The notes under the pieces: model-generated
Seen by the model: only the letters and a program-made list of their open reading frames with translations
Told to the model about the DNA's origin: nothing
Database searches by the model: none
Made by a program: the position numbers and the translations under genes
DNA from: Luidia sarsii
Taxonomy: Eukaryota > Echinodermata > Asteroidea > Paxillosida > Luidiidae
Assembly (NCBI GenBank): GCA_949987565.1
Contig: OX465103.1
Span: forward strand, 8,451,347 to 8,515,346
Reading direction: 5' to 3'
Length of the DNA: 64,000 nt
Shown: one piece after another, positions 37,601 through 48,040 of the stretch
Layout of the letters: each line of letters opens with the position of its first letter
How positions within the stretch are numbered: the stretch's first letter is position 1

Positions 37601-37706
37601 ACTAAAGGGAAGAGAAAATTCATTTGTAGATTTGCACAGACTGGGACTGGATAAGGAGCCCAAGGTGAATGACATTGCAATGACGACTTGGACATACACA
37701 TACGGT
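34679..37706. other. Convergent spacer between TERB1 and TMEM168, no gene recognised
   Basis: Both flanking genes end here. AATAAA at about 35155 could serve TERB1. Worn Penelope-tail remnants are visible at about 35438-35465 and 35685-35730 (TTTGGGAAAGGTCC, then AACATCAG). No other supported feature was seen. Confidence 0.5.
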
Positions 37707-38101
37707 AAGCCGCATTTCCACTGGACTAAAATTTAACTGAGACGATGGTTAAATTTCCAATGGTCAAATTTGACCGTCGTTCCCACTTGGAGTTTTGAGT
37801 CGGTCAATTTAACCGAGACGATGGTTAAAGTAACCGAGCTGGCAAAAATCATTTGTGCACAGTGCATGTACGCTGAGTCACGTTTTACCAAGTGATTTAT
37901 TTCCCACTGGACTAATTGGCTTGGTTAAACTTACCTGGTCACTTTTACTGGGCAGAGGTTGGCCGGTAAAAGTGACCATTCAGCCCGGTTAAAGTTACCG
38001 AGAGGAACTTTAACTCGGCCGTTTCCACTGGACTTAAAATGGGAAAAGTAACCGTAGTCTCGGTTACTTTGACCAAAATAAGTCCAGTGGAAACGCGGCT
38101 T
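37707..38101. mobile_element. MITE with AAGCCGCATTTCCACTGGAC termini, copy 2
   Basis: 395 bp, starting AAGCCGCATTTCCACTGGAC and ending GTCCAGTGGAAACGCGGCTT, with the same CCGAGACGATGGTTA interior as the copy in MSH4 intron 3. It lies downstream of the TMEM168 stop. Confidence 0.75.
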
Positions 38102-38702
38102 TATATACCAAAACCCACCCTGAAAAATGAACAAATTTTTGACCTTTTCTGTTCTCCCGAGTCCATAGCATTGGTCAGTCAGAGATTCATTTTTACCCAA
38201 AGTCATCATTTTGAAAGGCTTTGTATTAAAGGTGTGGAATTATTGATCACATCAAGATGCTTAGGCTAGGATAAGAAAGAACAGGTGACTGGGCTCGAGT
38301 TGGGGCTCCATGTCATCAGTATTCACTGAAACATTCACGTGAATGACTGCATCACAATTGCCACGGCCTGGGCCACTCTGCAGTAGGACACAACACTACA
38401 AATGGAAAATGAAAAATGTTGCCAAACTGGTGGTTGAGATGCTATTCACAATGTAGCATGAATTATTTGGAAATTAATTCCACATCATGGAGATAGGCTA
38501 CATGACTTTATACATCGAAATTAACTTTTAACAATTAAAATATTCCTAACTTAAAAGGGACCCATGTTTTGACCCTGGCAAGACCTTCCTCCAAGATGAA
38601 ACACTCAATAGTGAAAGAATACTCTCACTGTAGTCTCACACTGTCTTTTTTTAACAGTCTTAACTTATCTTGTAGTCTATAATCTTTAACCGTTCTTCCA
38701 AG

Positions 38703-41700
38703 TCATGACCTGACCAGTTTAAATCCATGCCCTGTGTTGATAACCTGTGGTGGCAACCATTTCATCTTCCATCGCTTTAGGCAATTCCAGCAGACAAAGC
38801 AGTAGGCAACAAGGTTTAGTTTGCATAGGATCGTCATACGCTTGATGAATGGGTGTACCAGGCGGGGAAAGCCTTGATGCCAATGCTGTTCCACATCTGC
38901 ATCTGTAGGCTGGTGAAACTCAAACTCACTCCACAAATGTGAAACAGCATAGACAGCTTTGATCTGGCTCTCTTGTTCATTCCATGAGCTTATGCTATGC
39001 TCTAAGCAGTTGTAGTTCACCCATTGATGGGTGAAATCACCGATGCTAAAGTTCCTGCCAGTTTCGGGGTCAGTAGATTTCTCGAGAACACAGGTCTGCA
39101 TGGCAAGGATACTGTTTGTGTTACTAGTCACACGTCGGAACCAATCCTTAGCAAAGTTGGTATCTTGAACTAAGATAAGGCGAGACTGGGAATCTCTCAT
39201 GCTTGCTTCTTCCCATAACTCCAGCAAAGTCTCAAATTTGAAGATTTCACTGTCTGTGGAGGCAAAAGAATGTTCATTGGCTCAGTGTTACCGTTTATAA
39301 CTAGATGCTTTTGTTATATCTCATTCATGTGTGACGTTTACACTGGAACCTGAGCATTCATTAGGACTATTCATTTGCAAGACCTCTCCATACTCCATCA
39401 AACAACTTCCACTGCAACAATGATGAATAAGCATTAGAACTTCATTTGTATACATAAATATGTATTTACATGTTTTACATCATATAGCCTAATACCGGTA
39501 CACCTTGACCTTCCTCAATCCAAATGTTGGCTCCGTTTTGGAGTAACTTTCCTGGTAAAATGTGCCAGGGAAGCAGGCTTAAGGCCGCTGCACACGAGAG
39601 CTATTTGCTGAGCAAAAATTCTCTCCAGGTCGTTAGCTCAGCACGTAGCTCTCGTGTGCGCTGAACTTTTAGTGAGATTTCTGCCTCAAGAGGCTGTGAG
39701 ACCAATATCTATCCAGTTTGATTTTTTTCGCCTCTCGTGGATGAAAACTCATCGAGCTACGTGCTGAGCAAAAAAACATAGCAACTGGCCAATGAAAGCA
39801 CACGCCCTGTTCACGTGGAGGATTGTGGAGGATTGAGGAAGGTTGTAAAATTTATACTGGAGGATTGAGGAAGGTTGTACAATTTATACTGGAGGATTGA
39901 GGAAGGTTGTAAAATTTATACTTGAGGATTGTGGAGGATTGAGGAAGGTTGTAAAATTTACACTGGAGGATTGTGGAGGATTAAGGAAGATTGTAGAATT
40001 TACATTGGCGGATTGTGGAGGATTGAGAAATGTAAAATTTACACTGGAGGATTGTGGAGGATTGAGGAAGGTTGTAAAATTTACACTGGAGGATTGTGGA
40101 GGATTGAGGAAGGTTGTTAGATTTACACAAAGGATTTTTGAGGATATGAAAAGCTGTGGATCTTTGACAAAGGCATGTACATGTACAGTACCACGGAGCT
40201 ACCTTTTATACATGTAGCTCCACATGGTCAACTGTAATATAAACAAAGGATCCAATTACATGTACTTAGCTGTGGAGGATTGAGGCAGTCGGATACATGT
40301 ACATGCACAAACTCATATTGGAGGATTGTGGAGGATTGAGGCAGTGAGGATCTTGCACAAACTCACATTGGAGGATTGTGGAGGATTGAGGAGGGTTCCA
40401 GGCACGCAGCACTAGGGGGTTAGGGTTTTAAAACCCAAACAACACAAAAACACCTTACCCGCCAAAGCCCAGTCGCCATTAGGGTGCACGTGGCCACTGT
40501 AATACACCAGGTAGGTGTCAAACCGTGGACCATCAGGTAGTTGGCGGCTGAAGAAGTTGCTCATCTTGCTCTTGAGAGTGCCCAGGGCTAACCCACTAGT
40601 GGAGAAGTCACAGCTGTAGGCATCAATCATGTGATAGTTGAAGAAACGCTGCATGGTGTTGAGCAGGCTAATGGACCGGCTATTGACCTCCTCAATGCTA
40701 CTGGCGGGGATGAGAACTGGTGAGCCATCACTTCTGCTTGGAAAAAGGAACCAAACATTTTCTGAATGTACACTGTACCATTAACATAGTGCTGTACATA
40801 TGAATGGATGAAAACAATAGATATCACAATAAATAAATGCCTTCTAAATCTGCATCTCTAGACACAAATTGAAGTTGGATGATTGTCATGAAGATATTTC
40901 GCCATTATAAAACAACACTTTTTGAAACTAATATGTGCAGTATGCAGTTAATGTTTGACTTTTGAGCAAAACTCAAAGGCTAGTACCATCATTTGAACAG
41001 ATAATACAAAATAGCAGATACTTTTAAATCTACAATTAAATGGAAAGGCAAATAGTGTTTCAACAAACCTGCAAAATGCTGATGGTCCTACAACTGCATA
41101 GCCAGTACATGTACCTCCCAGTGTGTTTCCCAGTTCATACAGCATTCCATGCATAAGAGCCTCAAGAGGGAGCACAATCAGCCAGCTAGCCATGAAAGCT
41201 GCATTATCATCCTGCCATGACACACCACCTAGCATCAGTGTACCGATGAATGTTATCAGTACAAGATTCCGAGAGATCAAAGCAAAGAAACGCATGCCTC
41301 TAGCTGCCATCACCATTCCTAGGCTTTTGTGTGAATCGTCCCTCAGGCTGCGGTATACCTGTTGGCTCTCTGTGAGTTTGTTGCTGAACGTCCAGCAAGT
41401 AAGGACCAAAACAATATGCAAACAGACCCACACAAAGCCAAAGACTACATATGCTGGCACTGCAAAGTACCACTCAGTGTGGTTCACAGTAGACTCCCCG
41501 GCAAGGACTAAAAATGTCACCTCAAAGACTACTCCTAAAAATATAACAACTTTGCGAGAACATCGATGAGTATTAAACACCACATCCCAACGCTCCAATG
41601 AGGACAAGCTATTGAAATAAAGATCAAAAATGGGGTCGACAAAGAGGCGTACCACAAAACAACACAGAGCAAAGACATTCAATGAAAGATTGAGTGAGTT

Positions 41701-42339
41701 AATGAAAGACACAACAGATATGGCCACAAAACAGCTAAGGCATGGTATGGCTAAAAACGTTTTTAGGCGTACAGCCACGAGGGTAAAAGAGCACGCAAAT
41801 ACCATGAGCCACATAGAATACATGGCTTTGGAATGCATCATGCACGCCACTGAGAACCCGAGCAGTTCAAATATCTCCACATGGGTCAACAAGAGGGAGG
41901 TGTGGGTCACCAGGCCACATGAGCGCTGAACTAGTGACCAGAAGATCTTGATTGCCATGCTCGTCAACAGAATAGCCATGGTCACTGTGAATGGTACCTC
42001 AATCGCATGCCTCGCATCCTCACCAACAAATGTTATCACGCCTAAGAGACATCCACACCACAGATGAGTTAAGCTGGAGCTGATGTCCGCCCGACCAAAG
42101 TAATAATACAACATGCCAGAGAAGGCAAACAGGAACATGCCAAAGCCACCAATCAAAACTAGCATCATGTTCTCTGTGTGAAGGAAGCTTGCATACAGTC
42201 CAGCTGTCACAGCTACAATCAAGATAACGTAATCAAGTAGCGCCAACATGTGCAGTGTGCACCGGAGTTTCTTGGTCTTCTCCATTATCCTGAAGGGTAT
42301 GGCCAGGAGATGGCTGGTCATGTAGCGAACAGTGTGCAT
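38703..42339 (-). CDS. TMEM168: Transmembrane protein 168 (TMEM168), 3 coding exons
   Basis: Exons 42339-41069, 40733-40459 and 39253-38703 join in phase (2, then 1) to a 698-residue product, matching the vertebrate family length (697). The N-terminal 420 residues hold about ten hydrophobic membrane spans; LRCTLHMLALLDYVIL, GMLYYYFGRADISSSLTHLW, LKTFLAIPCL and VLPLEALMHGMLYELGNTLG are family-typical stretches. The C-terminal soluble part (about 430-698) includes MQRFFNYHMIDAYSCDFSTS, TYLVYYSGHVHPNGDWALAG and GDFTHQWVNYNC, and the protein ends GHGFKLVRS, as in relatives. The molecular function is poorly known. The ATG is supported by an in-frame TGA 30 bp upstream and by a strong acceptor (CTGCAG, exon from 42397) that implies a separate 5' untranslated exon. 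A possible poly(A) site was not located. Confidence 0.95.
39826..40400 (+). repeat. 42-bp tandem repeat array based on GGAGGATTGTGGAGGATTGA
   Basis: About seven clear units (GGAGGATTGTGGAGGATTGA then GGAAGGTTGTAAAATTTACA) from 39826 to 40137. After a 130-bp interruption, two or three shorter related units follow at 40272-40400. Because 42 is a multiple of three, the plus strand reads as a 14-residue periodic peptide (GGLRKVVKFTLEDC), but nothing suggests it is a gene. It lies in the second TMEM168 intron. Confidence 0.9.
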
Positions 42340-42609
42340 TGAAAATCCCAGTGTGATACACGGTGATCAGAAAAACATACTTCTCCTTCCAGTGAAGCTG
42401 CAGAAAAAAAGAACCAGAAGAAAAAATACTAAATTGCATGATATAGGCTACTGAAGGGGAGGATTTAGAAGATCAATAGCAAATACAATGCTTTTTTAAA
42501 TATACATATAAAATTGTCTGTTCTAGATCCTCCACACCATACACAATGTGCTCTTCTAGTCTACAGTACTTCTGAGGAAAAGCCTTTGCTTGGGTGGCGT
42601 GCCAGTCAG

Positions 42610-42757
42610 AAGCATAAATTCTTCAAAGTTTCAAGTTCTTCAGTTTTTCCTTTGTTCTTAAATTGAAAAAGCTGCATCCACTTTCTGTGATCTCCGAGCT
42701 GCCGTAGCCAGGTTTCCAACAGATAGGCCTAGTTGTTTGCATCTGAGTGAAAGCATC
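42610..42757. repeat. SINE body fragment
   Basis: Contains AGCTGCCGTAGCCAGGTTTCC and TTTGCATCTGAGTGAAAGC of the family A body, without the tRNA-like part. Confidence 0.5.
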
Positions 42758-42904
42758 ATCCAGTTTTCAAATCCAAGGTGGCCACCCCAACTCGGCTCGT
42801 CGACCCGTTCTCCATCAACTGAGGGGAATTTTCTCCCTTTTCCCAAACGTGAGTAAAACAAAATGACCAGTAATTTATTGGAATCTGTAATTCTCACTGA
42901 ATCC

Positions 42905-43672
42905 TCAATGGGCGCGTGGTTTCACAGGTGTTTTGGGGGGTAAATCTGGGGATTTCGGTCGGGGATATTTTTCAAAGATGACATTACAGAGATTTCAGAC
43001 GATATGCATAGCCATGATCCTTGGACCCTACAGTCGCCCGTCCCTCCAAATTTCAAAATTCGATAAAAAAAGGGTGACTTGTCGGGTCCAAGTTACTCGG
43101 ACTAGTTACTTACAGGGTTTCCGAGCAGGATTCCTTGGACCCTACATCGCCCGAACCCTCAATTTTTTTTAAAAGGGCGATTGTAAGGGTCCAAGTTACT
43201 CGGACCATAGCTCCATGCTCGGACTAGGTGCGTGGGACAGTTTCACAAGTGTTTTCGGGGTAAAATCTGGGGGTTTTGGTCGGGGGTAGTCAGGGAGTCG
43301 ATCACATAGTTAGTTTATCAGGTTTCCCAGCAGGATTCCTTGGACCCTAATGTCGCCCGAACCCTCAACATTTTTAAAAGGGTGATTGTAAGGGTCCAAG
43401 TTACTCGAACAACTGGTGCGTGGGACAGTTTCACGGGTGTTTTCAGCGTAAAATCTGGGGGTTTTGGTCGGGGGTAGGCAGGGAGTCGAACACATAGTTA
43501 GTTTATCAGGTTTCCCAGCAGGATTCCTTGGACCCTACTACTACTAGTACTAGTAGCAGTACTACTAGTACTACTACTAGTACTAGTAGTACTATCGCCC
43601 GAATCCCTCAACATAAAAAAGGGCGATTGTAACTGTGTAAGGGTCCAAGTTACTCGGACTAGAAATGAGCTA
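42905..43672. mobile_element. Cluster of MULE-like TIR elements, partly tandem
   Basis: At least three tandem units of about 190-200 bp (near 42905, 43215 and 43410). They are built from TGGGACAGTTTCACGGGTG, AAAATCTGGGGGTTTTGGTC, TTTCCCAGCAGGATTCCTTG and TAAGGGTCCAAGTTACTCG. The ends match the 22106 and 45498 elements. In the last unit, an ACT/AGT palindromic microsatellite (about 43537-43592) interrupts the element between GGACCCTA and TCGCCCGAA. The related element at 58664-58870 has the short sequence AGTACTATTAGTA at the same spot. Confidence 0.7.
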
Positions 43673-43893
43673 GTAATCAGTAGTAACTAGTATAGTGACA
43701 GTGTGGTGATCAGTCTTCTTTCAATTCAAGTACGGATTTAAATTACTTTTGTAACTTACGCTTTTTAATCGATGGTAATAAGCGGTGTTTACTTTGAGCA
43801 AGAGACATTTGACTTATATCTGGCTGGATTCGTAAGTAACCAGGGACTCAATTTTCCTTCCTCCATTACACAGACAAGATGAAACAAACATTG

Positions 43894-44104
43894 ATTGGCC
43901 TGAAAATCGCAGTGGCTGTTGTTACGGCAGTCGTCCGTGTGGTTCCCCGACTTCACAGTATTTGTCAGGATGTTTGGCTCTTGGAACCAGACTATCAGTT
44001 AATAGACTGGTTCAACCAGCCTGCAATCCTGACGAAATACAATCAAGTCAGGGAACCACACGGACGACTGCCGTAACAACAGCCACTGCGATTTTCAGGC
44101 CAAT
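43894..44104. mobile_element. Hairpin with 54-bp perfect arms
   Basis: Left arm from ATTGGCCTGAAAATCGCAGT to CCGTGTGGTTCCC; the right arm is its exact reverse complement ending ATTTTCAGGCCAAT. The arms stay similar for a few more bases inward, and the spacer is about 95 bp. It is probably a non-autonomous TIR transposon, and the perfect arms suggest recent formation or gene conversion between the arms. Confidence 0.75.
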
Positions 44105-44106
44105 AG

Positions 44107-45292
44107 AGGGCGCTAAACATGATTGCGCTTCCGTGCAAAGCTGAGTGATAGCATTATGTGGAACTCTCAGCAAAATGCATAATTACCGTATAGCAAGTTT
44201 CTGACTGAAAGTTGATTTCGGTCATTGTTAAATTTGTTAGGGTGAAAGTGAAAGAATGGTTGCACCAATGAACTCGGGAACGCCTACATCCTCTGTAGAA
44301 TTTCGGACTCTTTCAGATGATATCCATGTTAATAGGTTTAAATGGAATGCGTAGGGTACACTCACTTTTCCAAAAGAGGAGTACTCCAGATTCGAAAAGA
44401 TTGGAAAAAAACACCAAGTATTCACGCTGATTGTGTATAGAATCATGTTATCACAACGTTGCAATACAATCTCTCTCTTAATTTTTATTTTTAAACTAGC
44501 AAAAACTCAATTCAAATATTTTGTATCAATCATGAAACACCGTAGCGCTTTACGCGTTGGCCAGCCGAAATTCAGGCCCAAAATTAGGGGCAGGTTCAGT
44601 CTGGTAGGATCAGTTTGGTACAATCAACTCGCAAGCTGGATGTATGATTTGTTCAGCTACACCATGGAGGAAGGAAAATAGATTTCCTTCCTCCATGGCT
44701 ACACACACTACACACATACGTACATGTACATGTACATGTACACGTGTACATTGACCATGCATCGACCAATACTGACAGCTTTGTAATGGATCATTTGGGT
44801 GGCATCATTTTGGGGGTAATACTCACTTTTTTCTACATATTTTATATGGATAGAAAGAGTATTAGTTGTAGAATACAAAAAATGAAGTCGAAACTTTCGC
44901 AGTATTTTTTCTAAAATTATGAAATTTACATTTAATATGAAAAAAAATGAAATTTGCAAATTCAAGTATGAGATTAAAAATGACCGCAATGTTTTCGCAA
45001 AAGCCCCTGGAGGATTAATTCTTTCACAGAAATATAGCTCGATATGTAAGCTTTAGAATGGTATATAATGTGATAAGGTTTCTGGCAAGAAAGGTGGAAT
45101 AATTTTAAAGACAAAATCACAGCACATGTGCAAAACTCGCCAATAAAAAATGGGGCCGAGTTTAAAGGGTCACGGCCCCGACAAAACTTCACAATTGAGG
45201 GCGTCCTTCAGTTTCACGCAACACGAGGGTCCTTCTGTGGGTATTGAGCTCTCTGTACGACTACGAGTACTGTACGTCCCGAAAATCTACCG
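44107..45292. other. Spacer upstream of UQCC5, no gene recognised
   Basis: A palindrome ATTTCCTTCCTCCATG near 44680 mirrors CATGGAGGAAGGAAAT just before it, and a GTACAT run follows (44720-44745). Apart from these I saw nothing I could identify. The last few hundred bases should include the UQCC5 promoter. Confidence 0.4.
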
Positions 45293-47544
45293 ATGTTTTA
45301 CAGCAAAAGGCTACGCACATTCCTTAACTCCTGGCCTGGAAAGAGAAGGTTTGGACCCTACAGGTTCTTGCCCATATTTTTCCTGGCTGGAGCGGGATTG
45401 GAATGGGTGATGATCAATGCTAGAATCGCTCCGGGAAGGGAAACTTTCTGTACGTACTGACTGACTGACGACAGTACATTCATGTACTGCCTACTTAGTC
45501 CGAAGTTGGACCCTTACAATCGCCCTTTCTAAAAAAATTGAGGTTTCGGGCGACAGTCTGTCGCCCGAAACCTCAAAAATCTTAGAAAGGGCGAATGTAA
45601 GGGTCCAAGTTACTCGGACTAATACAATGTACCTAAATTGTGTGGTGTATTCAACTTTAAACACATCACAACACAAGCTACCCCCAGAACTGTGGGGTTC
45701 TACTACCCCCAGAACTGTGGGGTTCTACGTCGTCCGCTGCTCTCCCGACCGGTACCCCACAGATAACTAGGCTTTTTTCCCATAGGCTTCTGTGTAACGT
45801 TCACTAGTGCTGTGGCATAGGGATCAGCAGGTTCAGCACAACTCATAATATACTGCTTCATTTGGCCCAAGATTTCTAGCAAATGTGGTTTACATACCAT
45901 GCACCTGTGTGCAACTGTCCATGTGGCGAAAATGTGTCGATTTCCCCACAAAAATGTGTAAAAACCTCCTGGTTTGGTCACAAGATTCAAACGGCAGTGC
46001 TGCAACTGCAAGTGGCAGTTTGGTCCCCTGTATGTCTTCGCAGCTAGCCACTATACCGTACAACAGGGGACCAGACTGCCAGTTACGGAGCTGCCGTTTG
46101 AATCTTGCGACCAAACCGGGAGGTTTTTACACCTTTTTGGGGGGAAATCGACACATTTTCGCCACATGGACAGTTGCACACAGGTGCATGGTATGTAAAC
46201 CACATTTGCTAGAAATCTTGGGCCAAATGAAGCAGTATTATATGAGTTATTCCGAACCTGCTGATCCCTATGCCACAGCATTAGTGAACGTTACACAGAA
46301 GCCTATGTTATCTGTGGGGTTCCGGTCGGGAGAGCAGCGGACGACGTAGAACCCCACAGTTCTGGGCTAAACAAAAGCACGGTGTCCCAACGTCCTTGCC
46401 AGAGTATATCTACCCAACTCAATATCAATGAGTTAATTAAAGCCCTTGTAAAGTTGTATGTTGTATTGTTCTCTTTTTCGATTTTTCAGCAATTTTGATA
46501 ATTTGATAGGCATACTATGGTGGAGGTAGAGGGCCTCCCATACCATGGGCATACAATCAAAATAGCCAAGTTGTTAGGAGAACAAGATCAGGATGACAGG
46601 CTAGCTATGTGACTGTTACTGTTCCTGTTAGCAGAGAACTTTCTGCTAATGTACACTGCAAACGCACACATGTTTTTCTGATAATCACAACAGAAATACA
46701 GTTAATTTTGACCCTTTTGGCTGCCCATATTTCACAGCTAACCAATGCCAACTGAGGCAGCCTCACAATGGACCTTTCCCATGAAATATGCAAATTAGAC
46801 CTAGCGCATGCGCTTAACTAAATTGGTGGGCAAGCGGGCTGCCAACCAATCATAGTTTTCCACGGGCGTGCGCGCGTTCCTTCTCACTAACAGGTTGGCA
46901 TGCGGTCATTGGCTATTCAGCGTCTCCTGCGCGCGTATTTCGAAACCTGCACGCAACGCGCACTCGTTTGCCCACCAATTTAGTAAAGCGCATGCGCCAG
47001 CTCTTATTTGCATATTTCATGGGAAAGGTCCATTGCTTTTGCCAGTCACCAACAAGAAGGTTTTGCCCGGTCCCAACAACGTCTTGACCTCCAGTCTAAC
47101 CTTCTCAAGGACATGGCCATGCTTTCATGAACTCATGAATGTTCTGCTGGCTGTTTTTTTTTCTTCAAATTTTGAGAATTTCGAGGACCTGAAATTCTGA
47201 TCTTAGCAGGAGCGCTGTCAAACTCACAGCTAGGACCTAGGTCTCAATCTTCCTTTCAAACATTGTTATACAGATGATACATTGTTATACATGGGGGCCT
47301 CCCGCAATTATATGAAGCACACAACAATAGTCAACCACTGGCAGAATGGTTGGCCGTCTTGAGATTTGCAATTCTGGCCATGGAAGGCAGTAAGCATTGG
47401 CCAACTGTTTTATATCGTCGTCGTCTTCAATCCTTCAGTTTCTTTCTTTTTCTCGCAGATGATGTGTTTCGTCGAAAAGAAGCTGAACGCCAATATGCTG
47501 CCAGACTAGAGCAGTCCTCTGACACGAGTGAAGGCAGCCAGTGA
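45293..47544 (+). CDS. UQCC5: UQCC5 (SMIM4) mitochondrial complex III assembly micropeptide, 2 exons
   Basis: UQCC5 (SMIM4) is a small inner-membrane protein needed early in assembly of the cytochrome bc1 complex, around cytochrome b maturation. Exon 1 is 45293-45449 (ATG TTT TAC...), with donor T|GTACGT. Exon 2 is 47459-47544, after the pyrimidine-rich acceptor TTTTTCTCGCAG. Phase 1 at both sides gives an 80-residue protein (human 70). The family signature is continuous: an arginine-rich start and PGKRRFGPYRFLPIFF, one membrane span (about 25-44), GLEWVMI, then across the junction RETFYDVFRRKEAERQYAAR followed by LEQ. The acidic/Ser tail SSDTSEGSQ is longer than in vertebrates. The frame upstream of the ATG was not tested for longer N-terminal extensions, but the start matches the family (MF...). 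The gene is followed 0.5 kb downstream, on the same strand, by UQCC6. The intron holds three inverted-repeat elements. Confidence 0.92.
45498..45622. mobile_element. 125-bp near-perfect hairpin of the TAGTCCGA family
   Basis: From TAGTCCGAAGTTGGACCC to GGGTCCAAGTTACTCGGACTA. The centre GGTTTCGGGCGACAG/CTGTCGCCCGAAACC is perfectly self-complementary. It is a minimal two-arm version of the family with the 9-bp duplication at 22097. No clear target duplication is seen here. It lies in the UQCC5 intron. Confidence 0.8.
45707..46366. mobile_element. 660-bp foldback element, arms about 320 bp
   Basis: The left arm starts CCCAGAACTGTGGGGTTCTA and the right arm ends TAGAACCCCACAGTTCTGGG. The two arms match closely by eye along their whole length, to a small loop near 46030-46060. 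All open frames in it read one arm or the other, and the same peptide stretches appear on both strands. Non-coding; it would form a long double-stranded RNA hairpin when the UQCC5 intron is transcribed. Confidence 0.85.
46768..47033. mobile_element. 262-bp MITE with GGACCTTTCCCATGAAATATG termini, copy 1
   Basis: From GGACCTTTCCCATGAAATA to TATTTCATGGGAAAGGTCC. Subterminal GCGCATGCGC motifs lie on both sides, with AT at each edge (46768-46769 and 47032-47033). Interior G+C-rich with CGTGCGCGCGTTCC. Two more copies, nested, lie at 60717-61242. It lies in the UQCC5 intron. Confidence 0.85.
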
Positions 47545-48040
47545 AAGATACAACAGACCTTTTTCGGTACTCGTTCTCTCATCAGAGTCATCAGTTTGGT
47601 ACTTGTCTGAAAATCGTGACGATACCCCCAGACGAGAGACGGAGAGACTGTGACGTTGCGATGAACTTGGTGTGGTGATCTGTTCGTCATCTGTCTGTGT
47701 CTGGTACATTTATAAGCAAACTCGGGGCCCTGTGGGCAGTTTCTTCTGGGGCTGCACTGCAATATCTTCCCACGAACTCTCAAAAGTTTGTTACGACCAG
47801 GGGCTGTAGTGCGCAGTATCACTGTCGCATACTTAATCGCTGCCTTAAATACTTGAAGCTCTCTCTGCGGGCTCTGGAAAACTATCAATACAACCATATG
47901 ACCTTTTGTGGAGTGATTGTGAATCACTTGGAGACTTGGGGAGCGTGGTGGTGGTGGTGGTGGTGTCCTCTGCCGGTGTGAGCTCTATTGATTGGACGAC
48001 CACTTGAGCCAGCGGTGTGTGCACTCTTTGAAGTCTCAGG

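Noticed and set aside
39897..40217. 106-codon open frame with a 14-residue repeat peptide (GGLRKVVKFTLEDC)
   Set aside because: It is a by-product of the 42-bp tandem repeat, which keeps frame because 42 is divisible by three. It lies in a TMEM168 intron and a second overlapping frame is equally open.
45885..46349. 154-codon frame in the foldback element, with near-copies on the other strand
   Set aside because: The same peptide stretches read out of both arms of the palindrome, so the openness follows from the inverted repeat, not from coding.
46868..47200. 110-codon frame (MRAFLLTNRLACGHWLFSVS), repeated at 60683-61090
   Set aside because: It is the interior of the GGACCTTTCCC MITE read through. 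It has stops at differing places in each copy and no known domain.
47427..47927. 166-codon open frame on the minus strand
   Set aside because: It is antisense to UQCC5 exon 2 and the UQCC5/UQCC6 gap. No domain was recognised, while the plus strand carries a proven exon there.
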